A DNA stretch of 19,835 bases from an uncultured Collinsella sp. (GTDB lineage Bacteria > Actinomycetota > Coriobacteriia > Coriobacteriales > Coriobacteriaceae): assembly GCA_902489665.1 (NCBI GenBank), contig CABUAT010000036.1, positions 1-19,835 on the forward strand. Reading direction: 5' to 3'. Of the stretch, positions 7,761 to 14,755 are shown in pieces; within the stretch, counting starts at the first letter, position 1, and every line of letters begins with the position of its first letter. Made by a program: the position numbers and the translations under genes. Under the pieces are notes generated by a model. The model saw nothing but the letters and a program-made list of their open reading frames with translations, ran no database searches and was not told the DNA's origin.

Positions 7761-7794
7761 TGTCTAGGAAATTCTTTTTAGAGGAGGAAATGTA

Positions 7795-9684
7795 ATGAAC
7801 GGAGTTTTGCTCATGGTTGTGGCCGCGGCGGTGCTCGCCTGCGGCTATCTGGGCTACGGCCGATGGCTGGCCAACAAGTGGGGCGTTGACAAAGAGGCCC
7901 TCACGCCGGCCAAGCGCATGAAGGACGGCAAGAGCTTCTCGCCCGTCTCCGCCTTCACCGCGTTCTCGCACCAGTTCAGCTCGATCTGCGGTGCTGGCCC
8001 TGTCACGGGTACGATCGTCGCCATGGCCTTTGGCTGGCTGCCCGTCGTGCTCTGGGTCCTCGTCGGCGGCATCTTCTTTGGTGCCGTCCACGACTTTGGT
8101 GCCCTGTACGCTTCGATGAAGAACAACGGCAAGTCGCTCGCTCAGCTCATCGAGAAGTACATCGGCAAGACCGGCCGTCGCCTGTTCCTGCTGTTCTGCT
8201 GGCTGTTCTGCATCATCGTCATCGCCGCTTTCACCGACATGGTCTGCAAGACGTTCATGTTCACCCCGGCCGTTGACGCTTCTGGTGCTGCTACCGGTGC
8301 CATCGACTTCACCAAGTCCTATGCCGCCGGCTGCGCTGGTACCATCTCCATCCTGTTCACCTTCGTCGCTATCGCCTTTGGTTGGGCCCAGAAGAAGTTC
8401 AACCTCACCGGCGCTGCCGAGTTCGTCACCGGCGTTGTCCTCATGGTTCTCATGTTCGCCGTCGGTATGCAGTTCCCGGTCTACCTGGATAAGTTCCAGT
8501 GGTTCGCCGTCGTCATGGTCTACCTGGTCTTCGCTGGCGCTATGCCCATCCAGATGCTCAAGACCCCGCGTGACTACCTCACTTCCATCATGATGATCGT
8601 CATGATCGTCTGCGCTGTCCTCGGCATCGTCGTCCTGGGCGTCAACGGTCAGGCTACGATGACCGCTCCGGTCTTCACCGGCTTCTCCACTGCCTCCGGC
8701 ATGATGTTCCCGGTCCTGTTCGTCTCCGTCGCTTGCGGTGCTCTCTCCGGTTTCCACAGCCTCGTTTCTTCCGGCACCTCTTCTAAGCAGGTCGAGAAGG
8801 AGCAGGACGCCGTCAAGGTCGGTTACGGCGCCATGATCGTCGAGTCCTTCGTCGGCATCCTTGCCATCATCGTCGCCGGCATCATGTTCTCCGACATGAA
8901 CACCGCTGGTACCGGCGCCCTCAACGCCGGTGTCGCTTCCACCCCGTTCCAGATCTTCGCCGCTGGCATCTCCCGCGGCATGCAGGCCTTCGGTGTTGAC
9001 GGCACGCTCGCTACTGTCTTCATGACCATGAACGTCTCCGCTCTGGCCCTGACCTCGCTCGACGCTGTCGCCCGCATCGCCCGCACCTCGTTCTCCGAGT
9101 TCTTTGCCCAGACCAACGACGCCCTGGCCATCGAGTCCCAGGCCGGCTACATGAAGGTCCTCGGCAACCCCTGGTTCGCCACGGTCGTCACCCTGCTTCC
9201 TGGTCTCGCCCTCGCTTTTGGTGGCTATGCCAACATCTGGCCGCTCTTTGGTGCTTCCAACCAGCTGCTCGGTGGCATGACTATGATCACCCTCGCCGTG
9301 TTCTGCAAGTGCACCGGCCGCAAGGGCTGGATGCTCTACGTGCCCGTCGCCTTCCTGCTCTGCTGCACCTTCACCTCGCTGGTTCAGAGTGCCATGGGCT
9401 GCATGACCGCCGTCCAGGCCTACGGTTTCTTCGGTACCATCCCGGCTACCGCCACCACGGCCGCCGTCTCCGTCGCCGCCACCAAGGGCCTGCAGCTTGT
9501 CTTCGCTGTCCTGCTGATGGTCCTGGGCCTCATCGTCGCCGTCAACTGCCTCAAGGAGTTCTTCGGCAAGGAGGCTGGCTCCATGCCCGACGAGGAGCCC
9601 GAGTGGTCCGAGATGGGCAAGGCCGAGTATGGCCGCGCTGCTGCTGCCGAGGCTCCTGTCGACGCCGAGGCCGCCAAGGCTTAG
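7795..9684 (+). CDS. cstA: CstA-family carbon starvation / pyruvate-peptide transporter
   Basis: CstA and its relative BtsT are inner-membrane carriers for peptides or pyruvate, induced when preferred carbon runs out. The 629-residue product is almost entirely hydrophobic segments. It has the family hallmarks SAFTAFSHQFSSICGAGP (52-69), GWLPVVLW and GAVHDFGALYAS (96-107). The ribosome binding site GAGGAGG (7781-7787) is near-ideal, and codon use is strongly biased to C-ending codons, suggesting high expression. The tail ends in an Ala/Glu-rich cytoplasmic stretch. It appears to be transcribed alone, behind a leader with an Ile/Val-coding peptide and terminator and ahead of its own terminator. 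Whether it moves pyruvate or peptides cannot be decided from sequence. Confidence 0.93.
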   Translation: MNGVLLMVVAAAVLACGYLGYGRWLANKWGVDKEALTPAKRMKDGKSFSPVSAFTAFSHQFSSICGAGPVTGTIVAMAFGWLPVVLWVLVGGIFFGAVHDFGALYASMKNNGKSLAQLIEKYIGKTGRRLFLLFCWLFCIIVIAAFTDMVCKTFMFTPAVDASGAATGAIDFTKSYAAGCAGTISILFTFVAIAFGWAQKKFNLTGAAEFVTGVVLMVLMFAVGMQFPVYLDKFQWFAVVMVYLVFAGAMPIQMLKTPRDYLTSIMMIVMIVCAVLGIVVLGVNGQATMTAPVFTGFSTASGMMFPVLFVSVACGALSGFHSLVSSGTSSKQVEKEQDAVKVGYGAMIVESFVGILAIIVAGIMFSDMNTAGTGALNAGVASTPFQIFAAGISRGMQAFGVDGTLATVFMTMNVSALALTSLDAVARIARTSFSEFFAQTNDALAIESQAGYMKVLGNPWFATVVTLLPGLALAFGGYANIWPLFGASNQLLGGMTMITLAVFCKCTGRKGWMLYVPVAFLLCCTFTSLVQSAMGCMTAVQAYGFFGTIPATATTAAVSVAATKGLQLVFAVLLMVLGLIVAVNCLKEFFGKEAGSMPDEEPEWSEMGKAEYGRAAAAEAPVDAEAAKA

Positions 9685-9724
9685 TCGACCTGACGAGTTG
9701 AACGTCACATCTATATGACTCGGA

Positions 9725-9762
9725 AAGACCGGGTCCGCGACTTCGCGGGCTCGGTCTTTTTT
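9725..9762 (+). terminator. Intrinsic terminator after cstA
   Basis: A 15-bp stem (9725-9739 with 9744-9758, two G-T pairs), loop ACTT, is followed by a T run to 9762. It isolates cstA from the next gene. Confidence 0.92.
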
Positions 9763-9803
9763 CATGCAAAAGCGGGTGACGCTCGAGTGTTCTCGCAGAT
9801 GTT

Positions 9804-9833
9804 TTGCGTGGATAAGGGCGCGCGTTGTACCAT
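9804..9833 (+). promoter_or_regulatory. Candidate promoter of the Toprim-domain gene
   Basis: TTGCGT (9804-9809) and TACCAT (9828-9833) are separated by 18 bases. Both boxes match 4/6. It is the best candidate between the cstA terminator and the gene, but weak. Confidence 0.35.
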
Positions 9834-9867
9834 ATAGACGTATATGTGTGCATATGAAAGGGGCCCC

Positions 9868-12039
9868 GTGGCCAAGACGGTATATTCCGATAACCAACAA
9901 AATGTCGATGCTCTGGCTGAGCGCCTGAGCAGCCAGACGTCGCTTTCTGCTGAGCGTGCCAAGCTGGTTGCCTACGACCTGCTTTGCCGCAAGGCGCTCA
10001 AGATTAAGTCGAGTGCGCTGGCGCAGATTTTCCGCTCCGTCGATAAGGAGTGCGACACCAAGGCGATGCGCGATGAGCTTATCGCGGCAAAGATCGTGAC
10101 CAAGATCGAGGGTAGCGGCATTAACGGGCGCCCGGCGTTCTATACCATCAATGCCGAGATTAACGATGCCCAGGAGCGGCCCGTCGAGGTTGCCGAAGAG
10201 GCCGTCGAGGACGTTGTCGAGGCGCCCGCTTCGGTGGAAACGGCTCCGCGCGAGCATGTCGATACCGACGAGCTGCTTGACGAGAGCGTCGTTCGCGCCT
10301 TTACGGCCAAGGCCGGCCGCGGCGGTTTTGGCGGGAGTGGCAAGCGCGATGCGCAGCGCCGCGCCCAGCAGGAGCGCTTCCGTCGCGCCGTTGCTCAAAA
10401 GGGTGAGACGGATGCTGAGGCTGTTGAGACCGAGGTTGCTGCCGAGTCGCAGAAGCCCGCGAGGGAGCAAAAGCCCGTGGAGGCCCAAGAGCCCAAGCGT
10501 CGTCGCGGTGCTCACTTTAAGACTGCACAGCAGGATGCCGCGCGTGAGGTTGAAGAGTCTTCTGAGGTTGCAGACGATGTTGAGGAGTCTGCCAAGAAGG
10601 CTCCGGGTTCGTGTCGTCCTGGTCGCGGTTTTGCGGGACGTGCATATCCCGTAAAGCGTCAGGAGAAGGGCGAGTCGGTTTCGACCACCCAGGACGAGAA
10701 GACCGTTGAGCCGGCGGCTCGCGAGCAGAAGCCTGTTGAGCCGCAGCTTGAGGTTGATGCCGAGGCCAAGGGCCAGCAGCCTACTGATGAGCAGGCGGAG
10801 CAGGGCGCGTCGAGCAAGCCTCGCCGCCGTCGCCATCGTGGGGGCCGCAGTTCCCATGCCGAGACTGCAACCGAGAAGACCACGCCGCAGAACGAGGATG
10901 CGAAGGCCGAGGTTTCTTCGGGGCAGCCTAAGCGCCAGCCGGCGAAGGAGAGCAAGTCCGTTCGTCCGCAGAAGCAGGCGTCCTTGCCGAAGCACGAGCG
11001 CAATTCCCAGGGCGATTCTAAGCGCAAGTCTCAGAAGAAGCCGGAGTCTGCCGCAGCAGATACTGCTGCCCAGCAGCCCAAGTCGTCCGTCCACGGCGAG
11101 GTCTCGGCGTTTGCCCTTGCCCGCGTTTTAGGCAGGCAGCTGCTCAAGGTTGTCCCTACGCCTACGGCGCTCTCTAAGATCAAGGAGCAGCAGACACAGA
11201 TCGTAAAGGTCGAGGGCAAGGACGGCAAAAAGGCTCCGCAGCGCACTCAGCACAACGAGATGTCCAACCGCAAGATTGCCGAGGAAATCGCAATCATCCA
11301 GGCTTGGATCGAGCAGAACCGAGGTGCCGATACGCCGGTTGCCTCGCGCCGCCAGCGTGCCTACCAGATCTTTAACGACGAGAAGGCTTTTGACGGCAAG
11401 CACGGTGAGCGCTTGATCAGGCGTATGACCGAAAAGGGCATCAGCATGCAGGCGATCAAGGTCGCCCCCAATCGCCCCGTGCACTTTACGGGCTTCTTTA
11501 CGCTGGGCGCCGACAAGCCGTTCATTATGGTCGAGAACCTGGACACCTACGACGAGATCGTCAAGCTGCTGCGTGGCCGCAAGCACGCCAAGCTCTTTGG
11601 CATCAAGGTGGGCGGCGTGATTTTTGGCGGCGGATGCAAGGCGAGCGTCTCGCATGCCTTGGACGATTATCTGGCCGAGATTGGCTATCGCTTTAACTAC
11701 GTCTACTACGTAGGCGATATCGATCGCGAGGGCGCGCGCATCGTCGAACAGGCTCGCAATGCCAATGTGGTTGAGATTCGCCTGCATGCCGGCATGTACC
11801 GCGCCATGCTCGCCGAGCATAAGCGTCGCGTGAAGGCCGGCGGCGAGTGCGAGCCCGCGGCTGCCAACCAGGGCGTGCCGCAGAACCTGGCAGCGACGAT
11901 CAAGGATCTGCCCATGGTTACGCGCGTGCAGTTCCGCAACGTGCTACGTGAAGGCGGGCGCATTCCGCAGGAGATCCTGATGACCGCAGACTATCGGGAT
12001 GGCGACTCGGGAAGCTTCGACCGCATGCTGAACAATTAG
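9868..12039 (+). CDS. Orphan Toprim-domain protein resembling Wadjet JetD (DUF2220-like)
   Basis: The 723-residue protein has three parts. Residues 1 to about 100 look like a winged-helix domain (LLCRKALKIKSSALAQIF, then GRPAFYTI). Residues about 105-430 are a low-complexity linker of alternating acidic and basic stretches, with a repeated REQKPVE and an RRRRHRGGRS patch suited to nucleic-acid binding. The C-terminal domain carries FIMVENLDTYDE (Glu556) and YYVGDIDREG (Asp617, Asp619), which is the Glu and Asp-x-Asp pattern of Toprim folds as in JetD nucleases. I prefer the GTG at 9868 because GAAAGGGG lies just upstream. An in-frame ATG at 9844 lacks one. No JetABC, SMC or topoisomerase VI B gene is adjacent. 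The Toprim call is from motifs. The biological role is unknown. Confidence 0.7.
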   Translation: MAKTVYSDNQQNVDALAERLSSQTSLSAERAKLVAYDLLCRKALKIKSSALAQIFRSVDKECDTKAMRDELIAAKIVTKIEGSGINGRPAFYTINAEINDAQERPVEVAEEAVEDVVEAPASVETAPREHVDTDELLDESVVRAFTAKAGRGGFGGSGKRDAQRRAQQERFRRAVAQKGETDAEAVETEVAAESQKPAREQKPVEAQEPKRRRGAHFKTAQQDAAREVEESSEVADDVEESAKKAPGSCRPGRGFAGRAYPVKRQEKGESVSTTQDEKTVEPAAREQKPVEPQLEVDAEAKGQQPTDEQAEQGASSKPRRRRHRGGRSSHAETATEKTTPQNEDAKAEVSSGQPKRQPAKESKSVRPQKQASLPKHERNSQGDSKRKSQKKPESAAADTAAQQPKSSVHGEVSAFALARVLGRQLLKVVPTPTALSKIKEQQTQIVKVEGKDGKKAPQRTQHNEMSNRKIAEEIAIIQAWIEQNRGADTPVASRRQRAYQIFNDEKAFDGKHGERLIRRMTEKGISMQAIKVAPNRPVHFTGFFTLGADKPFIMVENLDTYDEIVKLLRGRKHAKLFGIKVGGVIFGGGCKASVSHALDDYLAEIGYRFNYVYYVGDIDREGARIVEQARNANVVEIRLHAGMYRAMLAEHKRRVKAGGECEPAAANQGVPQNLAATIKDLPMVTRVQFRNVLREGGRIPQEILMTADYRDGDSGSFDRMLNN

Positions 12040-12041
12040 CT

Positions 12042-12070
12042 CCGCCGTTCTACCGAACGGCGGTCTTCTT
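12042..12070 (+). terminator. Intrinsic terminator after the Toprim gene
   Basis: CCGCCGTTC (12042-12050) pairs perfectly with GAACGGCGG (12055-12063), loop TACC, followed by TCTTCTT. It begins two bases after the stop codon. Confidence 0.88.
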
Positions 12071-12078
12071 GACGCTGC

Positions 12079-12178
12079 GAGGGGCCCTGGCACGGCAATC
12101 TGACGTTCAACTTCGGCGGCGCGACCAGAAGGTCAGCGCCGCCTTGTTTCACGTCACCTTGCCATACCAGGGCCCCTC
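12079..12178. repeat. Long imperfect hairpin (third inverted-repeat element)
   Basis: The ends GAGGGGCCCTGG (12079-12090) and CCAGGGCCCCTC (12167-12178) are perfectly complementary. Pairing continues with interruptions through GGCAA / TTGCC and TGACGT / ACGTCA to an inner stem, about 12115-12126 with 12131-12143. It is about 100 bases long and its sequence is unlike the elements at 7010 and 7275. No coding frame explains it. Confidence 0.75.
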
Positions 12179-12202
12179 TCGCTGTCACGTCCAAAACATC
12201 GA

Positions 12203-12266
12203 GGTTAAGTGGCCTCCTGTTCGTGCGGAACTCGCGACAAACTTAATGCCCGGCCCGTCGGGGCCA
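12203..12266. repeat. Degraded relative of the hairpin-element core
   Basis: CGTGCGGAACTCGCGA (12222-12237) exactly repeats part of the conserved flank in the elements at 7010-7133 and 7275-7427, and is followed by an AAACTTAA then GC-rich stretch like their arms. TTAAGT (12205-12210) is all that can pair with ACTTAA (12241-12246). Most of the left arm and the rest of the core are missing. Confidence 0.65.
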
Positions 12267-12387
12267 CACGGCACGTTGTAGAAGGCGGCTCGCTTTTCGG
12301 AATTGGGCTGATATTTCAAGATGTAAGACGCTCTTGGTCCTAATGGGCTTGGGGCGCCTTCGCGTTTCCTCGGCTTCGCACCCTTGC

Positions 12388-12404
12388 GGGTTCGAATCCC
12401 TCCG
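12388..12404 (+). other. Stray tRNA T-arm sequence
   Basis: GGGTTCGAATCCCTCCG is the T-arm and first acceptor bases of a tRNA, and is the exact inverse of 12469-12485 inside tRNA-Gln. No matching 5' half, anticodon arm or acceptor strand is found upstream, so this is not a complete tRNA. It may be a tRNA remnant or an old recombination scar. The rest of 12267-12459 shows nothing recognisable. Confidence 0.45.
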
Positions 12405-12459
12405 CTTGCTCACAAGAAAAGCCTCCCGATCGGCTATGCGTTCGAGAGACTTGTTTCTT

Positions 12460-12534
12460 TGGCTGGGACGGAGGGATTCGAACCCCCAACAGCCGGCACC
12501 AAAAACCGGAGTTCTACCGTTGAACTACGTCCCA
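12460..12534 (-). tRNA. tRNA-Gln (anticodon UUG)
   Basis: Read on the minus strand, acceptor TGGGACG pairs with CGTCCCA. The D stem is GTTC/GAAC, the anticodon stem CCGGT/GCCGG encloses loop TTTTGGT, and the T arm contains GGTTCGAATCC. Loop positions 34-36 are TTG, which reads CAA (Gln). The discriminator is G, and CCA is encoded at 12462-12460, as in other bacterial tRNA-Gln. It lies 38 bases after the preceding minus-strand gene and may share its transcript. Confidence 0.96.
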
Positions 12535-12572
12535 ATGTGTGGCGTTGCCCAAAAGCAACTCGTTTAGTTTAC

Positions 12573-13478
12573 CTAATCTGCGAGGGCATCGCAAACGCCA
12601 TCGAGCAGGCGTACGGCGAGTGTCTGCGCGTCGCTGGCCGTGAAGGTGCCGTTGTAGCGCGTCATGCCCGTGAGCTCAATGCGAATGCGAGCCGGCTTCT
12701 GCTGCGCGGCGACATTGGCGGTGCGGATGCGCTGGGCCAGGTTGTGGCACTCGGCGAGGGCGATCGTGGCGCGCGGCGCTGCATCTGCGGGCAGCTCATC
12801 ACTTGCGATCTCGAGCACCAGGTCAACGTCGGTTGGGACCTCGGAGTCGCAGAGCATCATGCCGCTGTTGTCGGTCGTTGCCGTGGCGATATTCCACATG
12901 CGCGACGCAACGCTGCGTGCGATGGGGTCCTCGCCGATAACGGCAATCTGGAAGCGCTCGAGCACGTTGGCGGCGCGAGCAAAACCGATACGGGACTCGG
13001 CTTCGGTGACCGAGGGCTTGCCCTCCCACACATGGTGCAGGCGGTTGATGTAGGCGTAGGTGTCCTGGAAGGCCATGCCGTCGGCAAACAGGCCGACATT
13101 TTCCTGGAACTGCTGCAGGGCGGCCTCGGTATGCGGACCAAAGTAGCCGTCGTCTTCGCCACAGGCAAAGCCCAAAACGTTGAGAGCGCGCTGCAGGGCC
13201 TGCACATCGGCGCCATGGAAATTGGGCATGCGCAGATAGAGAGTGCGGTCGCCCAGCTTATACGAAGCGTCTACAAGGGCGCTCCAGCAGGGGATATCGA
13301 CGGCATGACCGGCAGCAAGGCCGCTGTCGAGCCTGAAGGTGCTGACGGCCTGCTCAGTGGTGGCTCCAAAGTACTTGTCGGTGACTTCGGCGGCATCAAT
13401 CGTGTAGCCGAGCTGCAGGAGACGAGACTGCACGTCCTCGACGGCTGCTCCTTGCATGCCCGTTGTAATAGGTTCCAT
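12573..13478 (-). CDS. Double peptidoglycan-binding-domain protein, C-terminal domain unrecognised
   Basis: The 301-residue protein begins with two PG_binding_1-like repeats. One spans about 7-55 (VEDVQSRLLQLGY, then YFGATTEQAVSTF) and the other about 88-131 (VQALQRALNVLGF, then YFGPHTEAALQQFQ). These folds bind cell-wall peptides. Residues about 165-301 are not recognised. Their length and their tail (IRIELTGMTRYNG, then AVRLLDGV) faintly recall amidase_3 enzymes, but zinc ligands are not evident. There is no signal peptide or membrane segment, so it may act in the cytoplasm. The two-repeat plus amidase-like layout resembles mycobacterial CwlM, an inactive amidase homologue that regulates wall synthesis. 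That comparison is speculative. AAAGGGG precedes the ATG on the minus strand. Confidence 0.8.
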   Translation of the reverse strand: MEPITTGMQGAAVEDVQSRLLQLGYTIDAAEVTDKYFGATTEQAVSTFRLDSGLAAGHAVDIPCWSALVDASYKLGDRTLYLRMPNFHGADVQALQRALNVLGFACGEDDGYFGPHTEAALQQFQENVGLFADGMAFQDTYAYINRLHHVWEGKPSVTEAESRIGFARAANVLERFQIAVIGEDPIARSVASRMWNIATATTDNSGMMLCDSEVPTDVDLVLEIASDELPADAAPRATIALAECHNLAQRIRTANVAAQQKPARIRIELTGMTRYNGTFTASDAQTLAVRLLDGVCDALAD

Positions 13479-13616
13479 GAACGAACCCCTTTCGGCGTAC
13501 CATTCGTACTATTTGAGCGTCTGTCGGATAGACAACGCAAAGGGATGCATAAACATGCACTCAACAGTGTAGCAAGTTGTGCCTAAATACGCTGCTGACA
13601 GGTTTTATAACCCCCG

Positions 13617-14642
13617 TTAGTTAAGACGCTCCACAAAGAAATCTGCCATGGAGAGGAACAGCTCGCGTGCGTGCGGATCAAGCTCAACGTTCTCGATGGC
13701 CGCTTTGGCCTTAGCGGTCAGGTCGAGCGCGTAAGTGTGGGCGTAATCGATGGAGTCGGTCTCCTGGAAGATCTCCACGGCGCGTGCGAGCTGCGCGGGA
13801 TCATCGGTGCCCGAGGAAAGAATCGCCTCGATCTCGTCGTGGTGGCGCTCATCAGAGAGGGCGTGTACGGCGACAAGCGTGCGCTTGCCCTCGGTGATGT
13901 CGGTGCGGAAGTCCTTGTTGGCGGCTTCCTTAGTGCCGACAAGGTTGAGCAGGTCGTCCTGAATCTGAAAGGCGAGGCCCGTGTGCAGGCCAAAGGCGCG
14001 CAGCGCTTCGATTTGCTCATCGCTGCCGCCGCCGATAATGGCCCCGGCGGCAAGCGGCGTGGCTCCGCTGTAAAACGCGGTCTTGTGCGTCGCCATGTCC
14101 AGGTAGTCATCAACCGAGATATCAAAGCGCCCGTCACGGACCCAACCCAGGTCGAGCGCTTGACCCTCGATGGTGCGGACGATCATCTCGGTAAGCTCGT
14201 GGAGCACACGCAGCTTCACGTCGGACTCCAGCGTGGGGTCGTCGAGAACCGTCTTGGTGACCATGGTGAGCGCCAGGTCGCCACAATTGATGGCAAGGCC
14301 CGTGCCCTCGGTAAGGTGCATACAGGGCTTACCTCGACGAAGCTGTCCGTTGTCGGCGATGTCGTCATGGATAAGCGCTCCCGACTGAAAGTGCTCGATA
14401 GCTGCCGCCGCGCTGCGGGCGCTCTCAAAGCTGCCACCTACCGCGGTGGCGGCGAGCATGCAGATGAGCGGGCGGTGGCGCTTGCCGGCATTGGCCGTAA
14501 ATGTCGAGAGCGGGGTATACAGGTAGCGCTCGATATCGGCAGAGGTCGCCTGTCCGTCAAAGAACGTGGCCAGATAGTCGTTGATCTGGTCAAAGTGCTG
14601 GGCTAAAAAGCTGGTAAACGGACTGGACACGGGTTCTCGCAT
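13617..14642 (-). CDS. Trans-polyprenyl diphosphate synthase
   Basis: It condenses isopentenyl diphosphate with an allylic diphosphate to make a longer trans-isoprenoid (geranylgeranyl or longer), for quinone or other lipid synthesis. The 341 residues show GKRHRP (53-58), the first Asp-rich motif DDIAD (93-97), the KT pair (187-188) and the second Asp-rich region FQIQDDLLN (225-233). The second motif ends in Asn instead of the canonical Asp, a variation seen in some actinobacterial synthases. Product chain length cannot be fixed from sequence alone. The start has only a weak upstream purine stretch (AAGAAAG). The gap of 138 bases to the next minus-strand gene suggests that gene has its own promoter. 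Confidence 0.92.
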   Translation of the reverse strand: MREPVSSPFTSFLAQHFDQINDYLATFFDGQATSADIERYLYTPLSTFTANAGKRHRPLICMLAATAVGGSFESARSAAAAIEHFQSGALIHDDIADNGQLRRGKPCMHLTEGTGLAINCGDLALTMVTKTVLDDPTLESDVKLRVLHELTEMIVRTIEGQALDLGWVRDGRFDISVDDYLDMATHKTAFYSGATPLAAGAIIGGGSDEQIEALRAFGLHTGLAFQIQDDLLNLVGTKEAANKDFRTDITEGKRTLVAVHALSDERHHDEIEAILSSGTDDPAQLARAVEIFQETDSIDYAHTYALDLTAKAKAAIENVELDPHARELFLSMADFFVERLN

Positions 14643-14698
14643 TCTTTCTTAGGTTGCATCGTTGCGGTGTGCAGATACCATATTGCCACATTGGAGTT

Positions 14699-14752
14699 GC
14701 CGGCGCGTCTGTTTTGGCGATTTGGGGAAACGGGACGCGTGCGCGTGCCGGC
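14699..14752. other. Imperfect GC-rich hairpin between PTS and isoprenoid genes
   Basis: GCCGGC (14699-14704) with GCCGGC (14747-14752), and GCGTC (14705-14709) with GACGC (14734-14738), can pair around a bulge. The palindrome GCTTATATAAGC (14754-14765) covers the PTS stop codon. Together they might end the PTS transcript on the minus strand, but no proper T run follows. Confidence 0.35.
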
Positions 14753-14755
14753 TGC

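Noticed and set aside
7636..11094. A 1152-codon open frame on the minus strand, antisense to cstA and the Toprim gene.
   Set aside because: It lies opposite genes with strong C-ending codon bias, which removes stops from that frame. The product is repetitive (Leu/Arg then Gly/Asp/Glu runs) and spans an intergenic terminator.
12384..13586. A 400-codon plus-strand open frame running through tRNA-Gln.
   Set aside because: It crosses the tRNA gene and is antisense to the peptidoglycan-binding protein, whose domains and ribosome binding site are convincing.
99..13618. Near-identical GTTTTATAACCC-type strings at 99-115 and 13602-13618.
   Set aside because: A 16/17 match of AT/C-rich sequence. At the second site it overlaps a stop codon and lacks a properly spaced -35, so coincidence is likely.
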